From Flavihumibacter solisilvae (GTDB taxonomy: Bacteria; Bacteroidota; Bacteroidia; Chitinophagales; Chitinophagaceae), in the NCBI RefSeq assembly GCF_000814475.1, contig NZ_JSVC01000021.1, positions 62,001 to 126,000 on the forward strand: 64,000 bases of DNA. The letters run 5' to 3'. The notes beneath the pieces are model-generated. The model saw only the letters and a list, made by a program, of their open reading frames with translations. It ran no database searches and was not told where the DNA came from. Positions within the stretch are counted from its first letter, which is position 1; every line of letters begins with the position of its first letter. This document shows, piece after piece, positions 42,285-52,392 of this stretch. The position numbers and the translations under genes are program-made.

Positions 42285-45200
42285 TTAGAAGTTCAGTTTC
42301 AGGTTAAAGCCGATAGACCTTGTTCCGGGGAACTGACCGTTCTCACCATACGTGTTACTGATTTCAGACGGATCGAAATCTCTTGTTTTGGCATAGATCA
42401 GCCATGGGTTGCGGGATACAACAGAGAAAGTAGCGCCTTGAATTACTTTGCTGATGCCCATTTTCTCCAGGTTGAAACGGTATCCGAGACTTACCTCACG
42501 AAGTTTAATGAATGTCAGATCGTGAATGCTGTTCTCAGAGATCTTGTTGGTCTGGAACTGGTGCCAGTATGTCTGAGCTTCTACATAATAGCTAACTGCT
42601 TTTCCGTCAGCATCTACACCCTCAACATGCACACCACCACCGTCAGCAACTGCATCACGGACTGGGTTGCCTTTATCATTGACTGTAGCTGTTTTCGCAG
42701 TCAGACCAGAGAATGAACCCCAGAAATCTGAAAGGGAGAAAAACTTACCACCGTGTTGGTAGTCAATGTTGAAATTCAGGTAAAAGTTCTTGTAAGAAAT
42801 GCTGTTCTGAACACCACCTGTGTAGTCAGGAAGTACTGAACCGAAGTACACTTCAGCCTCACGAACGTGAAGTCCATTGGCATCAAGTACTGGCTGTCCG
42901 TTGATACGCTTGAAACCAGGTCCGAAGAGCTGACCCCATGGCTTACCTACTTCGTTTACAACGTATGCACCATAAGTTGTCGCAAATGCACCTGAGTTAT
43001 CATAGGTGATCCTGTTAATACCAGGTGCGATGTCAACGATTTTGTTCTCAAGAAGTTTCGCATATGTAGCAGAAATCTCCCACTGGAAATCCTTTGTGCG
43101 GATCGGAGCCACGTTAACAAGCACTTCCACACCTTTTTTCGAAATTTCACCCACATTGGTCAGGTATTGAGAGAAACCTGATGTACCTGTAACTGGAAGA
43201 GGTAAGGGGAAGTCCTTAACTGTACCATCCCAGTAAGTGAATGCAAATCCGAAACGGTTCTTCATGAATTTCATGTCAAGACCGAGTTCACGCTGAGTTG
43301 AAACGGCACCTTTAATAGCCGGGTCAGGCAGCTGGTTCGGAGTGTTCATCAGGATATTACCATTCCACTGGTTAGTCGCAATAGAATAGTTGAATCCTGT
43401 CTGGTACGGAGTAAGTGCCTGAGGAATTTCACCCCATGATGCACGCAGTTTACCATAAGAAATAATCGGAGCGATATCTCTCAGCAGGTCACTGAATACG
43501 AAGCTACCACCGAAGGATTTGCTCAGGATTCCATTGTCGTTAGCAGGGAGAGTTGAGAAATAGTCCTGGCGCAGGGTAAATTCTGCAAACAGCATGTTTC
43601 TCCAACCCACGTCACCTCTTACGAAACCTGAACGATATTTAGAATCTTCACGGTAGTTACGGTAGCTGATCGGGTTTTTAGAGTTGTTGAGGGCAAAGAA
43701 GTCAGGAACAACCAGGCCATTGTTGGTATTGGCATAGATATCCTTGTATTTGTTCCTCATGATATCGAAACCAACGTTCGCGTTAACTGAGAAGTCTTTG
43801 ATCTTTTTGTAGTAAGATAACAGACCTTCAAAGTTTTCACGGTTAGAATAGCTTTCCCTTGTTTCGTAGTAAGCCTTGGTACCAGTCTGTGTTGCACTGC
43901 TTTCAATGATTGATTTTGTCTTGTACTCAGAGAAAGTAGTCAGCTGGTTCTTACGGTAAGTAAGCTTAACCTTCAGGTCATTTGTGATTTTGTATCCCAG
44001 TGATACATCACCGAAAAGACGGTCACGGTTGTTCAGGTTACTTACATTATCGAAATAAGAATAGAAGTTATACCAGTAGTTACCGCCATAGAAGTTAAGC
44101 GGGTTTGAAGCGTTATACACATCAGGGTTCTTGTGGTTCCAGCTGGCCAGTGCTCCTTGTGGAGAACGCAGGTCTTTCAACTCCTTCATGATGCCCATAT
44201 CGAGATCACGATGGAACCACTGGTTAAATGAACCGGATGACTGGTTTGAATATCCGTCGTTGAATTCACCTCTTGTTACCTGGTTAAGGTAAGTGATATT
44301 GGCACCAAGCGTAAGGCGGCTTGTAACATCAACAGTTGTGTTCAAAGCGAGGTTATTCCTGTTCATGCTTGAATTCGGAATAAGTCCCTTTACACCCAGG
44401 TTAGTGTAAGAAAGACGAAACGTATAGTTGTCTGCAGCCTTTGAAAAGCTAACGTTGTTATTCAGCGTTACACCTGTGTTGTAGAAGTCTTTAGAATTAT
44501 CTTCCTGCGGAGTGAGCTTCGCCGTCTTATAGGAATACTTGGAATCAGGGTACCATGCATACCAGGGAATGTATTCCTGTCCTACCATTCTCGGACCCCA
44601 GCTGGCGTCATCTGAATAGTCATGATAGTACTTTCCGTCGAGTGCCTGCCATTCTTCCGGCATTCCCGGCTTCCAGGTAAATTGCATAAGATCAGTTACA
44701 CCACCACCAGCGTAAGAATTCTGGTAGTTCGGAAGGATATAAACCTTGTCGAAAGTAACACCACTGTTTACTTCAACACCGATACCCTTTGCATTTTTCT
44801 TAGCTCTTTTGGTAGTGATTACAATAGCACCGTTTGCACCTTGTGCACCAAAGATCGCAGATGCTGCAGGTCCCTGCAGTACAGTCAGATCTTCAATGTC
44901 GTCAGGGTTGATATCACCAGATGCAGATGTCGGAATTACCGTACCATCCACAACATACAGTACTTCTGAGGCTCCTGTAAGTCCTGATTCACCACGGAGA
45001 CGCACAGACGCATATCCGTTTGTTCCCAATTTAGCAGCAGACTGGCTTCTTACCTGTACACCAGCTACTTTACCTGCCAGTGCGTTGTTAACGTCTGTCT
45101 GGCGGATCGTGTTAAGTTTTTCATCGGAAATAGATTGTACAGTTGAGCTTGTACTACGCTGCGTACGCTTCATGTTGTAAGCTCCGGTTACAACCACTTC

Positions 45201-45506
45201 CTGCAATCCCTGCTCACCGGCTCCCTGCAATGCAATACTAACCATGGACTGTTCGCCAAGGGTAATATTGTTCGCTTTCTGACCAATTGCAGACACCTCA
45301 ATTACATCGCCGGTCTTTGCTTTGATGGTAAATACCCCGTTTACATCGGCTGAAACGCCGCCGGGGTGGCCTTTTACTTTGACTGATGCATAGGGAATGG
45401 GATTCCCCTTCTCGTCAACAATCTTTCCTGTAACAGTGCGAGTCTGGCCGAATGCTAATGAACAGCAAAGCGACCCGATCACCATTAGTGATAGGACTTT
45501 TCTCAT
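42285..45506 (-). CDS. SusC/RagA-family TonB-dependent transporter (Sus operon 2)
   Basis: The 1073-residue protein starts MRKVLSLMVIGSLCCSLAFG with a signal peptide. A carboxypeptidase-like domain (TVTGKIVDEKGNPIPYASVK) and a TonB box/plug follow (LQEVVVTGAYNMKRTQRSTS; LAGKVAGVQVRSQS; VLYVVDGTVIPTSASGDIN). The beta-barrel ends TRSIGFNLKLNF with a terminal Phe. It should form the outer-membrane import pore with the adjacent SusD and the DUF1735 lipoprotein. About 300 nt of upstream DNA contain no regulator gene. Confidence 0.95.
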   Translation of the reverse strand: MRKVLSLMVIGSLCCSLAFGQTRTVTGKIVDEKGNPIPYASVKVKGHPGGVSADVNGVFTIKAKTGDVIEVSAIGQKANNITLGEQSMVSIALQGAGEQGLQEVVVTGAYNMKRTQRSTSSTVQSISDEKLNTIRQTDVNNALAGKVAGVQVRSQSAAKLGTNGYASVRLRGESGLTGASEVLYVVDGTVIPTSASGDINPDDIEDLTVLQGPAASAIFGAQGANGAIVITTKRAKKNAKGIGVEVNSGVTFDKVYILPNYQNSYAGGGVTDLMQFTWKPGMPEEWQALDGKYYHDYSDDASWGPRMVGQEYIPWYAWYPDSKYSYKTAKLTPQEDNSKDFYNTGVTLNNNVSFSKAADNYTFRLSYTNLGVKGLIPNSSMNRNNLALNTTVDVTSRLTLGANITYLNQVTRGEFNDGYSNQSSGSFNQWFHRDLDMGIMKELKDLRSPQGALASWNHKNPDVYNASNPLNFYGGNYWYNFYSYFDNVSNLNNRDRLFGDVSLGYKITNDLKVKLTYRKNQLTTFSEYKTKSIIESSATQTGTKAYYETRESYSNRENFEGLLSYYKKIKDFSVNANVGFDIMRNKYKDIYANTNNGLVVPDFFALNNSKNPISYRNYREDSKYRSGFVRGDVGWRNMLFAEFTLRQDYFSTLPANDNGILSKSFGGSFVFSDLLRDIAPIISYGKLRASWGEIPQALTPYQTGFNYSIATNQWNGNILMNTPNQLPDPAIKGAVSTQRELGLDMKFMKNRFGFAFTYWDGTVKDFPLPLPVTGTSGFSQYLTNVGEISKKGVEVLVNVAPIRTKDFQWEISATYAKLLENKIVDIAPGINRITYDNSGAFATTYGAYVVNEVGKPWGQLFGPGFKRINGQPVLDANGLHVREAEVYFGSVLPDYTGGVQNSISYKNFYLNFNIDYQHGGKFFSLSDFWGSFSGLTAKTATVNDKGNPVRDAVADGGGVHVEGVDADGKAVSYYVEAQTYWHQFQTNKISENSIHDLTFIKLREVSLGYRFNLEKMGISKVIQGATFSVVSRNPWLIYAKTRDFDPSEISNTYGENGQFPGTRSIGFNLKLNF

Positions 45507-45735
45507 GTCGTGTGTTTTAGTTAACGGGGCTCAAATTAGTGAGTAAACAAATTGTTAAAATGCCCGAGGCATAAAAAAGTAAGGTATTTTTAAAACTTTT
45601 TACATTACTTTACACATATTGTGATTTTAATTCATTCAATTCACCCCCAAAAATGACCGTTCACAAAATTTAGCGACCAAATATTTTTTTGGTAAAAAAT
45701 CAGCTGATTCGGACATACATATCACAGAAAACCAA
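45507..45735 (-). promoter_or_regulatory. Upstream region of Sus operon 2 with a small dyad
   Basis: There is no gene here. The only clear structure is an inverted repeat ACCAAA-N6-TTTGGT (45676-45693), about 170 nt upstream of the susC ATG. No exact TAnnTTTG box was found; TAATTTG close to the start (about 45541) is a 7-nt near match. The region is A/T-rich. Confidence 0.4.
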
Positions 45736-45765
45736 ATAAAAAAGGCCCCGCTTTTGAGCGGGGCC
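45736..45765 (-). terminator. Terminator of Sus operon 3
   Basis: A perfect 9-bp stem GGCCCCGCT/AGCGGGGCC (45744-45752, 45757-45765) with a 4-nt loop. On the minus strand it is followed by six T residues. Confidence 0.95.
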
Positions 45766-45806
45766 CTTGATTATCAATCGATCAGATCGAATAATTATTA
45801 GATCCG

Positions 45807-47237
45807 TCAGAATTTATCCCAGAAAAGCTTGGTTTCAACTTTATCACCACCAATTGTGCTTGCCGCCTCGGTATAGTTAGCCGGGTTTAGCTGTTGCTCA
45901 TTGTTAGGATAAGTGAAACGAGTTGGGAAGCCAGACTTTGGAGCGGCAGGCTCTGCCAGTTTCGGCTGATCAAGGCGTCTCAGTTCAGTCCAGCCTTCAA
46001 CAGGACGGTTATGCAGAGCGATCCACTTCTGGAAACCGATCTTTTCCTTCCAATCACCAGCCGCTGTCAGGTAGTTGACATCAGGCCTTGCGAGGTACGC
46101 AGCAGCTTCCGCTTCAGTACCGCCCCATGCAAGGATGGATGCTTTGATCGCATTGTGATAGTGTTCAGCAGCAGTACCGCCAACTGCAAAACCTCTTTCG
46201 ATAGCTTCAGCACGCAGGAATTCCGCTTCAACATAATCAATTACAACACCCGGCATATCAGGCTCTTCGAATTTTTCGCTTGGCCTTGCAGTGAGCGAAT
46301 AAGTGTTGTTGGCACCAACTATACCACCATTGAACGCACCATCACTGTTCGGCGCAAAGAACTGCGTTTTGCGGGGATCACTCATCGCGGTGAGTTGATC
46401 CAGCAGCGGCTTACCTGCAACCATGTCCTGGCGACCACTCTGTACGAGGTCATTCCAGATCGGGTTGGTGTTCGGCGTAGTCTTCAGGTATTGGAAGATC
46501 GCATCATCAGCAGCAGAAGTAATCGCACCGGCGCTGGCCTGCTCGATCGCTGTCTGTGCAGTTGAAGTTTCAACATCGGCAACGGTCATGGCCATACGCA
46601 TTTTAAGCGTGTTGGCAAACCTGATCCATTTTGCGATATTTCCCTGGTAGAAGAAGTCAGCACTTTCACTGAATCCTGCACCTTCGGTATTCAATGCTGC
46701 GATATCAGCATTGAGACGGGTCAGCAGGTCAGCATAAATGGTCTTAGCATCATCATACTTCGGGAACAGGTTATCATAGTCCAGCGCTTCCGAATAGGGT
46801 ACATTCCCAAACGAATTTACCAATACGTTGAATGTGTACACCTGCATGATATCGATGATAGCCAGCTGGTTCTTCCTGGTGTCCTCATTCATTACAGCCA
46901 CCGCTTCCACGTTCTTCTTTGACTCTTTCAGGTCTGCAAGAACATCACGGTACATCCTGGTCCACCATGCCTGGGGGATATTCCTGGTTGTGAAATCATA
47001 GTTCGGCTCGTCCTGGTAGGTAGTAGCCGCCCAATGCTGTACAGTAAAGCGCAGTACATTGGTATTTACATTCGGACTGTTCAATCCGTCCATCAAATTC
47101 CGTACACCATTCGAAAAAAGCATTTCAGCAGGTGCAGACGCCGGGTTCTTGGTCTCGTCATTGAAGCGGGAGATATCCTTTGTGCAGGATGCCAGCGTCA
47201 TCAGAGAGAGGCCTGATATTATTAGATAATTTTTCAT
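45807..47237 (-). CDS. SusD/RagB-family outer-membrane lipoprotein (Sus operon 3)
   Basis: ATG 47237 (MKNYLIISGLSLMTLASCTK) gives 476 residues with lipobox TLASC; a GTG two codons upstream is possible. SusD-like_2 features are NPASAPAEMLFSNGVRNLMD, IIDIMQVYTFNVLVNSFGNV, KWIRFANTLKMRMAMTVADV and FQKWIALHNRPVEGWTELRR. It lies 14 nt downstream of its susC, and no third gene follows, so this operon is only a SusC-SusD pair. Confidence 0.93.
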   Translation of the reverse strand: MKNYLIISGLSLMTLASCTKDISRFNDETKNPASAPAEMLFSNGVRNLMDGLNSPNVNTNVLRFTVQHWAATTYQDEPNYDFTTRNIPQAWWTRMYRDVLADLKESKKNVEAVAVMNEDTRKNQLAIIDIMQVYTFNVLVNSFGNVPYSEALDYDNLFPKYDDAKTIYADLLTRLNADIAALNTEGAGFSESADFFYQGNIAKWIRFANTLKMRMAMTVADVETSTAQTAIEQASAGAITSAADDAIFQYLKTTPNTNPIWNDLVQSGRQDMVAGKPLLDQLTAMSDPRKTQFFAPNSDGAFNGGIVGANNTYSLTARPSEKFEEPDMPGVVIDYVEAEFLRAEAIERGFAVGGTAAEHYHNAIKASILAWGGTEAEAAAYLARPDVNYLTAAGDWKEKIGFQKWIALHNRPVEGWTELRRLDQPKLAEPAAPKSGFPTRFTYPNNEQQLNPANYTEAASTIGGDKVETKLFWDKF

Positions 47238-47250
47238 GTTCACTGGTTCT

Positions 47251-50200
47251 TTAGAATTTAATTTTTGCGTTTACACCGATCTGGCGGGTAGTGGGATAAG
47301 CACCACTCTGGTAACCCTGCGCATTACCTGCAGAAAGATTTTCCTCAGGATCTGAATAAGGTAGGTTCTTGTGGATGATCCACAGGTTCCTTCCGATCAC
47401 AGAAAGATCAATTCCTTTTACCGGGCCGAGTTTAGAAACCATAGCAGTAGGGAAAGAATACGTAAGGTTCAATTCACGCAGTTTCACATAGCTTGCGTCG
47501 TACACGAAAGTGTGTGCAGGGTTGAAGGAATATCCATAGGTACCGTAGATGTTCTCAACACGGATATCATTTGGTTTTCCATCAGGTTTAACACCAGGAA
47601 CAATAATTCCACCACCGTCTGCAACTGCATCACGTGAAGGATTGCCCTTGTCATTAAGTTGAGCAGTTTCCTCGTAGAGACCGGTAGCGAGACCATAGTA
47701 CATGTCCAGTGAGAATACATCACCACCTTTCTTCACATCAATTAGGAAGCCCAGAGAAAGGTTCTTGTACTTGAAGGTGTTGTATACACCGCCAATCCAG
47801 TCAGGGTTCACATTACCAATAACATTGTTGGTGGTAGTCGTCATTTTGTAACGACCGTAGTTTGCATTTTTCTTACCGTTAGACAGAAGAGGAGCATCGT
47901 CTACAACACGCTGACCATCCAACAATACCCAGGTTTTACCCTGCAGTGTACCATAAGGCTGACCAACAGTTGCGTTTACAGAAACACCACCCTGGTAAGA
48001 AGCCAGCAACTGGTTTGTGCTTTCACCATACAGGTCAATAACCTCGTTACGGTTACGTGTAAAGTTTACATTCACATTCCAGGAGAAATTCCTTGTCTTA
48101 ACAGGTGAACCATACAGAGAAAGCTCGATACCCTTGTTCTGGATATCACCAGCGTTCATCACTTTGCTGCTGTAACCTGTTGCAGTTGACACCGCAACTG
48201 AAGTGATCTGATCCCTTGTGTTAGTGATATAATAGCTCACGTCAAATCCTAAACGGTTTTTTAGGAATGCCATTTCCAGACCGACTTCCTTACTGAAAGT
48301 CCTTTCAGGCTTCAGGGTGTTGTTGTTCTTGGTATTAGGCAGGGTAAACAAAGTACCATTTCCAAAGGGAGTTGGTTTTTGATATACATCAGAGATGTAT
48401 CCCCATGGTGCATCATTACCAACTTCAGCATAGTTTGCACGGAGTTTACCAAATGACAACCAGTCAATTTGCTTCAGGTGATGAGAGAACAACCAGCTAC
48501 CAGATACTGAGTAGTAGTTATAGGCATTCTTATCAACAGGAAGTGTTGAAGAACGGTCCCTTCTGAACGATCCATCAAGCGTAAGGAAGTCACGGTATCC
48601 CAGGGTAACGCCACCAAAATAACCATCCACTGCTTTAGGCTGGTACGCTTCAGTTGGAGCAGTAATAGGGTTCACTGAGTTTGCCAGTGAATACAGTTTA
48701 GGAACTACAAGCCCACCGTTTGTCTGTGCGAATTCGCTGTTCAACGCAGACCTTCTCATGTTTACACCTGCAAGGGCCTTCAGGTTAAAATCATCATTGA
48801 GATCTTTATCGAAGTTTGCCATCAGGTCATAGTTCAACTCATGAACGTGACGGGTAAAGCGGCTATAGGACGCTGGATCAGCACTTCCCACAGCTATCCT
48901 TTCTTCCTGCAGTTCATCATAAGTATCTAATGAAACCCGTCCAAGGAAACTCAGGTAATCAGTCGCTTTGTAATTCAACGCTACGTTACCGAATACACGG
49001 TTACGGGTATCTGTTTCAAAGCTTTCGTTACGCATGAAATACGGGTTGTCAGAGTAGATGGGTACAAGTCCATCAGCAGCGGAAGGATCAGCCCAGTTCC
49101 ATGTAATGTTCTGGCCGGTTCTCTTGTATGCTGCCTTTTGCTCCAGTACATCCACATTGGTCTGGAACCACTGGCGGAATCCCTGGTTAACGTTCTTACC
49201 ATCATAACCGGTTCCATAACGGCCAGTACCATCAACTTTTGAGAAGTTAACAGAAGCTGAAGCTGTCAGTTTGTTAGTGAGGTTATAGGTAGAACCAAAG
49301 TTTACAATGTTCTTTGTAACACGGCTATTGGGAAGGATGCCCTTCTCATCGCTGCGGGTATAACCAAGTTTGAATGAACCCTTGTCGTTCGCACCATCGA
49401 GCATAATGCTGTTGTTGGTAGAGAAGGGATTCTCGAAGAACTCGACAGGCGTGTTCTTCGCAGCAACCCAGGGCCTTTTTTTCATGTAGTTGGGAGAAGT
49501 CGGATCAAATGCATCCCAATGGTACACCATAAGATTCGGATCGAACTTCTGACCGTAAGAGGCATCTTCAGTGGTAGGAACTACCCTGTCTTTTACGCCG
49601 TCGCCATCAACATCGAAATACAGGAAACCTGCATCAGGAGCTGGCGCACCGTAATCATATGCATAACCGGCGCCGTACTGGTCCTGGTATTTTGCATAAG
49701 TGTCCTTATCAATTGAACCGTAGGTAACACCGGAATTTACAGTTATACCCAGGCCTTTTTTACCTTTTTTGGTAGTGATCATGATCACACCGTTCGCAGC
49801 TCTTGAACCATAAAGAGCAGATGCCGCAGCACCTTTCAGTACGTTCAGAGATTCGATGTCATCAGGGTTGATGTCCGCTGCTGCGTTACCATAATCGTAT
49901 CCACCGCGTCCGGTCTGTTGGTTGGAAGAGTTGGTATTGCTGTTGTCGATGGGAACTCCATCCACTACAAACAACGCCTGGTTGTTGTTCAACAGAGATT
50001 TCGCACCACGAATCACCACGTTGGTAGAACCGCCGATAGAGTTACCCTGCTGAATTTGCAGACCGGATACTTTTCCGGAAAGTGCAGAACCTACGTTGGC
50101 AGTTCGGGCACCGTTGATTTCATCACCCTTCAATTGCTGCGCTGCATAAGGGAGCGTGTTCTTGTTCCTCTTCACGCCTAATGCGGTTACTACCACTTCG

Positions 50201-50496
50201 CTCAGCCCTTCCTTTGTCTGCAGGGTCACTCCCAGAACGGTCTGTGAACCTACTGCTACTTCAAAAGATTCGAAGCTGATTGCGGAAAACTCAAGAACCG
50301 CATCGCCTTCTGCATCGATCTTGAAGTTTCCGTCTTTGTCGGCAGAGACACCTTTGCTACTGCCCTTAACCTTCACAGATGCAAACGGAACCGGGTTCCC
50401 TTTCGCATCCCTCACCTGCCCGGTAATCGGCCGGACCTGTCCGTATGCTATTGCCCCGGAGAACAATAACGCGAACATTAATGATGATTTCCTCAT
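47251..50496 (-). CDS. SusC/RagA-family TonB-dependent transporter (Sus operon 3)
   Basis: This 1081-residue protein has a signal peptide (MRKSSLMFALLFSGAIAYGQ), a carboxypeptidase-like domain (ITGQVRDAKGNPVPFASVKV), a TonB box/plug (LSEVVVTALGVKRNKNTLPY; GKVSGLQIQQGNSIGGSTNV; ALFVVDGVPIDNS) and a barrel ending GVNAKIKF. It is closest in layout to the SusC of operon 2, suggesting old tandem duplication, but the barrels differ throughout. It is divergent from folD. Confidence 0.95.
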   Translation of the reverse strand: MRKSSLMFALLFSGAIAYGQVRPITGQVRDAKGNPVPFASVKVKGSSKGVSADKDGNFKIDAEGDAVLEFSAISFESFEVAVGSQTVLGVTLQTKEGLSEVVVTALGVKRNKNTLPYAAQQLKGDEINGARTANVGSALSGKVSGLQIQQGNSIGGSTNVVIRGAKSLLNNNQALFVVDGVPIDNSNTNSSNQQTGRGGYDYGNAAADINPDDIESLNVLKGAAASALYGSRAANGVIMITTKKGKKGLGITVNSGVTYGSIDKDTYAKYQDQYGAGYAYDYGAPAPDAGFLYFDVDGDGVKDRVVPTTEDASYGQKFDPNLMVYHWDAFDPTSPNYMKKRPWVAAKNTPVEFFENPFSTNNSIMLDGANDKGSFKLGYTRSDEKGILPNSRVTKNIVNFGSTYNLTNKLTASASVNFSKVDGTGRYGTGYDGKNVNQGFRQWFQTNVDVLEQKAAYKRTGQNITWNWADPSAADGLVPIYSDNPYFMRNESFETDTRNRVFGNVALNYKATDYLSFLGRVSLDTYDELQEERIAVGSADPASYSRFTRHVHELNYDLMANFDKDLNDDFNLKALAGVNMRRSALNSEFAQTNGGLVVPKLYSLANSVNPITAPTEAYQPKAVDGYFGGVTLGYRDFLTLDGSFRRDRSSTLPVDKNAYNYYSVSGSWLFSHHLKQIDWLSFGKLRANYAEVGNDAPWGYISDVYQKPTPFGNGTLFTLPNTKNNNTLKPERTFSKEVGLEMAFLKNRLGFDVSYYITNTRDQITSVAVSTATGYSSKVMNAGDIQNKGIELSLYGSPVKTRNFSWNVNVNFTRNRNEVIDLYGESTNQLLASYQGGVSVNATVGQPYGTLQGKTWVLLDGQRVVDDAPLLSNGKKNANYGRYKMTTTTNNVIGNVNPDWIGGVYNTFKYKNLSLGFLIDVKKGGDVFSLDMYYGLATGLYEETAQLNDKGNPSRDAVADGGGIIVPGVKPDGKPNDIRVENIYGTYGYSFNPAHTFVYDASYVKLRELNLTYSFPTAMVSKLGPVKGIDLSVIGRNLWIIHKNLPYSDPEENLSAGNAQGYQSGAYPTTRQIGVNAKIKF

Positions 50497-50744
50497 GTAC
50501 GTGTGTGTTTTATGAGGCTGAAAATAGAACTGTTAATTTTTTATGAAATCCAAATCTGTGGTACTTTCCATGGTATTTGAATTAGAAAAAAAATAGATGA
50601 TTTACTTGTATATATTTTCGTCAAATACAAACCTGTAAAGGCTTTCAAGGCAACCGGAAAAGATATAAGTGCTTATACATTTAGGCTGAATTTAACGTCA
50701 GAAACTGTTAAAAATTTCCCTCTTTCCCGCAAAAAAGGAAGAAT
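50497..50744. other. Intergenic region between Sus operon 3 and folD
   Basis: There is no gene in these 248 nt. They contain divergent promoters; the folD -7 box is clear, while on the Sus side only a weak CAGATTTG resembles the consensus. Confidence 0.45.
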
Positions 50745-50752
50745 TACCTTTG
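50745..50752 (+). promoter_or_regulatory. -7 promoter element of folD
   Basis: TACCTTTG matches TAnnTTTG exactly and ends 4 nt before ATG 50757, implying a leaderless or nearly leaderless message. Confidence 0.65.
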
Positions 50753-50756
50753 CGCC

Positions 50757-51632
50757 ATGCAAATTTTAGATGGTCAGCTGGTTTCCAAAGCCACAAAAGA
50801 CGAATTGAGAATCAAAGTAGCACAACTTGTAACAGAGGGAAAAAAAGTCCCGCACCTCGCTGCCGTGCTGGTTGGGAATAATGGCGCCAGCGAAACATAT
50901 GTGGGAGCCAAAGTAAAAGCCTGCCAGGAAATTGGCTTTAAGTCAACACTGATCCGTCTCGAAGATGACATTACAGAGAATAAACTTCTTTCGGTAATTG
51001 AATCACTGAATGAAGATCTCGATATTGACGGCATCCTGGTTCAGTTACCACTTCCCAAACATATTTCAGACGAGAAGGTGATCAACACCATTCTCCCTTC
51101 TAAGGACGTGGACGGATTCCACCCGGTAAACGTGGGGAAAATGGTGCAGGGACTCGACACTTTTGTACCTGCAACACCATACGGCATTATGCTGCTCCTT
51201 GAACACTATAAGATCAATACAAAAGGAATGAATGCTGTCGTAATCGGCCGAAGCAATATCGTTGGACGGCCTGTCAGCATCCTGCTCAGCCAGTCGTCGA
51301 ACCCTGGCAATTGCACCGTAACCGTTACGCATTCCCATACAAAGAATTTAAAGGAACTTTGCCTTAACGCAGACCTCATCGTTGCGGCTATCGGCATCCC
51401 TGAATTTGTAAAAGCAGACATGGTAAAAGAGGGCGCTGTAGTAATCGACGTGGGTATCACAAGAGTTCCGGATGCCAGCAAAAAATCCGGCTTCGCCTTA
51501 AAGGGAGATGTTGCCTATGCTGACGTTGCCCCGAAATGCAGCTTTATCACACCGGTTCCCGGCGGAGTTGGCCCAATGACCATTGCAGCATTGATGAAAA
51601 ACACTTTCAAAGCCTGCGAATTAAAAAACTGA
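50757..51632 (+). CDS. folD: Methylenetetrahydrofolate dehydrogenase / cyclohydrolase
   Basis: The 291-residue bifunctional enzyme shows [16 protein letters not shown] with catalytic Lys52 and Tyr48, [29 protein letters not shown], the Rossmann motif [16 protein letters not shown] and the C-terminal [20 protein letters not shown]. It interconverts 5,10-methylene-THF, methenyl-THF and formyl-THF in the cytoplasm, using NADP(H). queE follows 18 nt later with its own ribosome-binding site, so the two are probably in one operon. Confidence 0.97.
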   Translation: MQILDGQLVSKATKDELRIKVAQLVTEGKKVPHLAAVLVGNNGASETYVGAKVKACQEIGFKSTLIRLEDDITENKLLSVIESLNEDLDIDGILVQLPLPKHISDEKVINTILPSKDVDGFHPVNVGKMVQGLDTFVPATPYGIMLLLEHYKINTKGMNAVVIGRSNIVGRPVSILLSQSSNPGNCTVTVTHSHTKNLKELCLNADLIVAAIGIPEFVKADMVKEGAVVIDVGITRVPDASKKSGFALKGDVAYADVAPKCSFITPVPGGVGPMTIAALMKNTFKACELKN

Positions 51633-51636
51633 ACAT

Positions 51637-51641
51637 AGGAG
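51637..51641 (+). promoter_or_regulatory. Shine-Dalgarno site for queE (GTG start)
   Basis: AGGAG lies 9 nt upstream of the GTG at 51651. It is worth noting because most genes in this window lack such a site; it supports the unusual GTG start. Confidence 0.55.
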
Positions 51642-51650
51642 AAGATCATT

Positions 51651-52283
51651 GTGAAGATAGAAGTTGAACAGATTATCCCCGACACTACTACCCTGCCTGT
51701 CATGGAAGCTTTCTACACCCTCCAGGGTGAAGGCTACCACCAGGGTAAAGCAGCTTATTTTATTCGCCTCGGCGGGTGCGATGTCGGCTGCGTATGGTGC
51801 GACGTGAAGGACAGCTGGGATGCTGACCGCCACCCACAGTTATCTATAACCGAAATAATTACCGAAGCACAAAAATATCCCGGGCGCCTGGCCGTAGTAA
51901 CAGGCGGCGAACCGCTGCTTCATAATCTAGACAACCTGACTGCAGCTTTGCATGCTGCAGGATTCGACACCAACATTGAAACATCCGGATCCAGCCCATT
52001 ATCCGGTAAGTGGGACTGGATCTGTCTTTCCCCGAAAAAATTCAAATTTCCGCTGGACGAAGTAATCTTAGCGGCAGACGAACTCAAAGTTGTTATTTTC
52101 AACAAGTCGGATTTTGAATGGGCGGAAAAATATGCCAGCCAGGTAAAACCATCCTGCAAACTTTTCCTGCAGCCGGAATGGGACAAGAAAGACCAGATGC
52201 TACCACTCATTATCGATTATATCAAGGAAAATCCGCAGTGGGAACTCAGTATCCAGGCACATAAGTACATTCACGTGCCGTAA
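51651..52283 (+). CDS. queE: 7-carboxy-7-deazaguanine synthase
   Basis: The 210-residue radical-SAM enzyme uses a GTG start (MKIEVEQIIP...). It opens VMEAFYTLQGEGYHQGKAAY and carries the 4Fe-4S cysteines in RLGGCDVGCVWCDVKDSW (Cys43, Cys47, Cys50; CxxxCxxC). VVTGGEPLLHNL is the SAM-binding GGE motif, and IETSGSSPLSGKWDW follows. It makes 7-carboxy-7-deazaguanine for queuosine. No other queuosine gene is in the window. Confidence 0.95.
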   Translation: MKIEVEQIIPDTTTLPVMEAFYTLQGEGYHQGKAAYFIRLGGCDVGCVWCDVKDSWDADRHPQLSITEIITEAQKYPGRLAVVTGGEPLLHNLDNLTAALHAAGFDTNIETSGSSPLSGKWDWICLSPKKFKFPLDEVILAADELKVVIFNKSDFEWAEKYASQVKPSCKLFLQPEWDKKDQMLPLIIDYIKENPQWELSIQAHKYIHVP

Positions 52284-52290
52284 AGCAACA

Positions 52291-52390
52291 TTGAAAATTA
52301 AAAAGTAAAAAATAACTCCACGGGTATTCACGTTCATACAGAAATTAACAACCGGGGTACGGTTTTTTAATTTTTACTTTTTACTTTCAA
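52291..52390. repeat. Large imperfect inverted repeat of A-rich heptads
   Basis: The left arm at 52291-52314 reads TTGAAAA-TTAAAAA-GTAAAAA. The right arm, read on the minus strand from 52390, reads TTGAAA-GTAAAAA-GTAAAAA-TTAAAAA. The arms pair over about 24 nt with one offset around a loop of about 45 nt. It occupies the whole queE-to-52393 gap. The heptads match the tandem array at 33615-33635. Confidence 0.65.
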
Positions 52391-52392
52391 AA

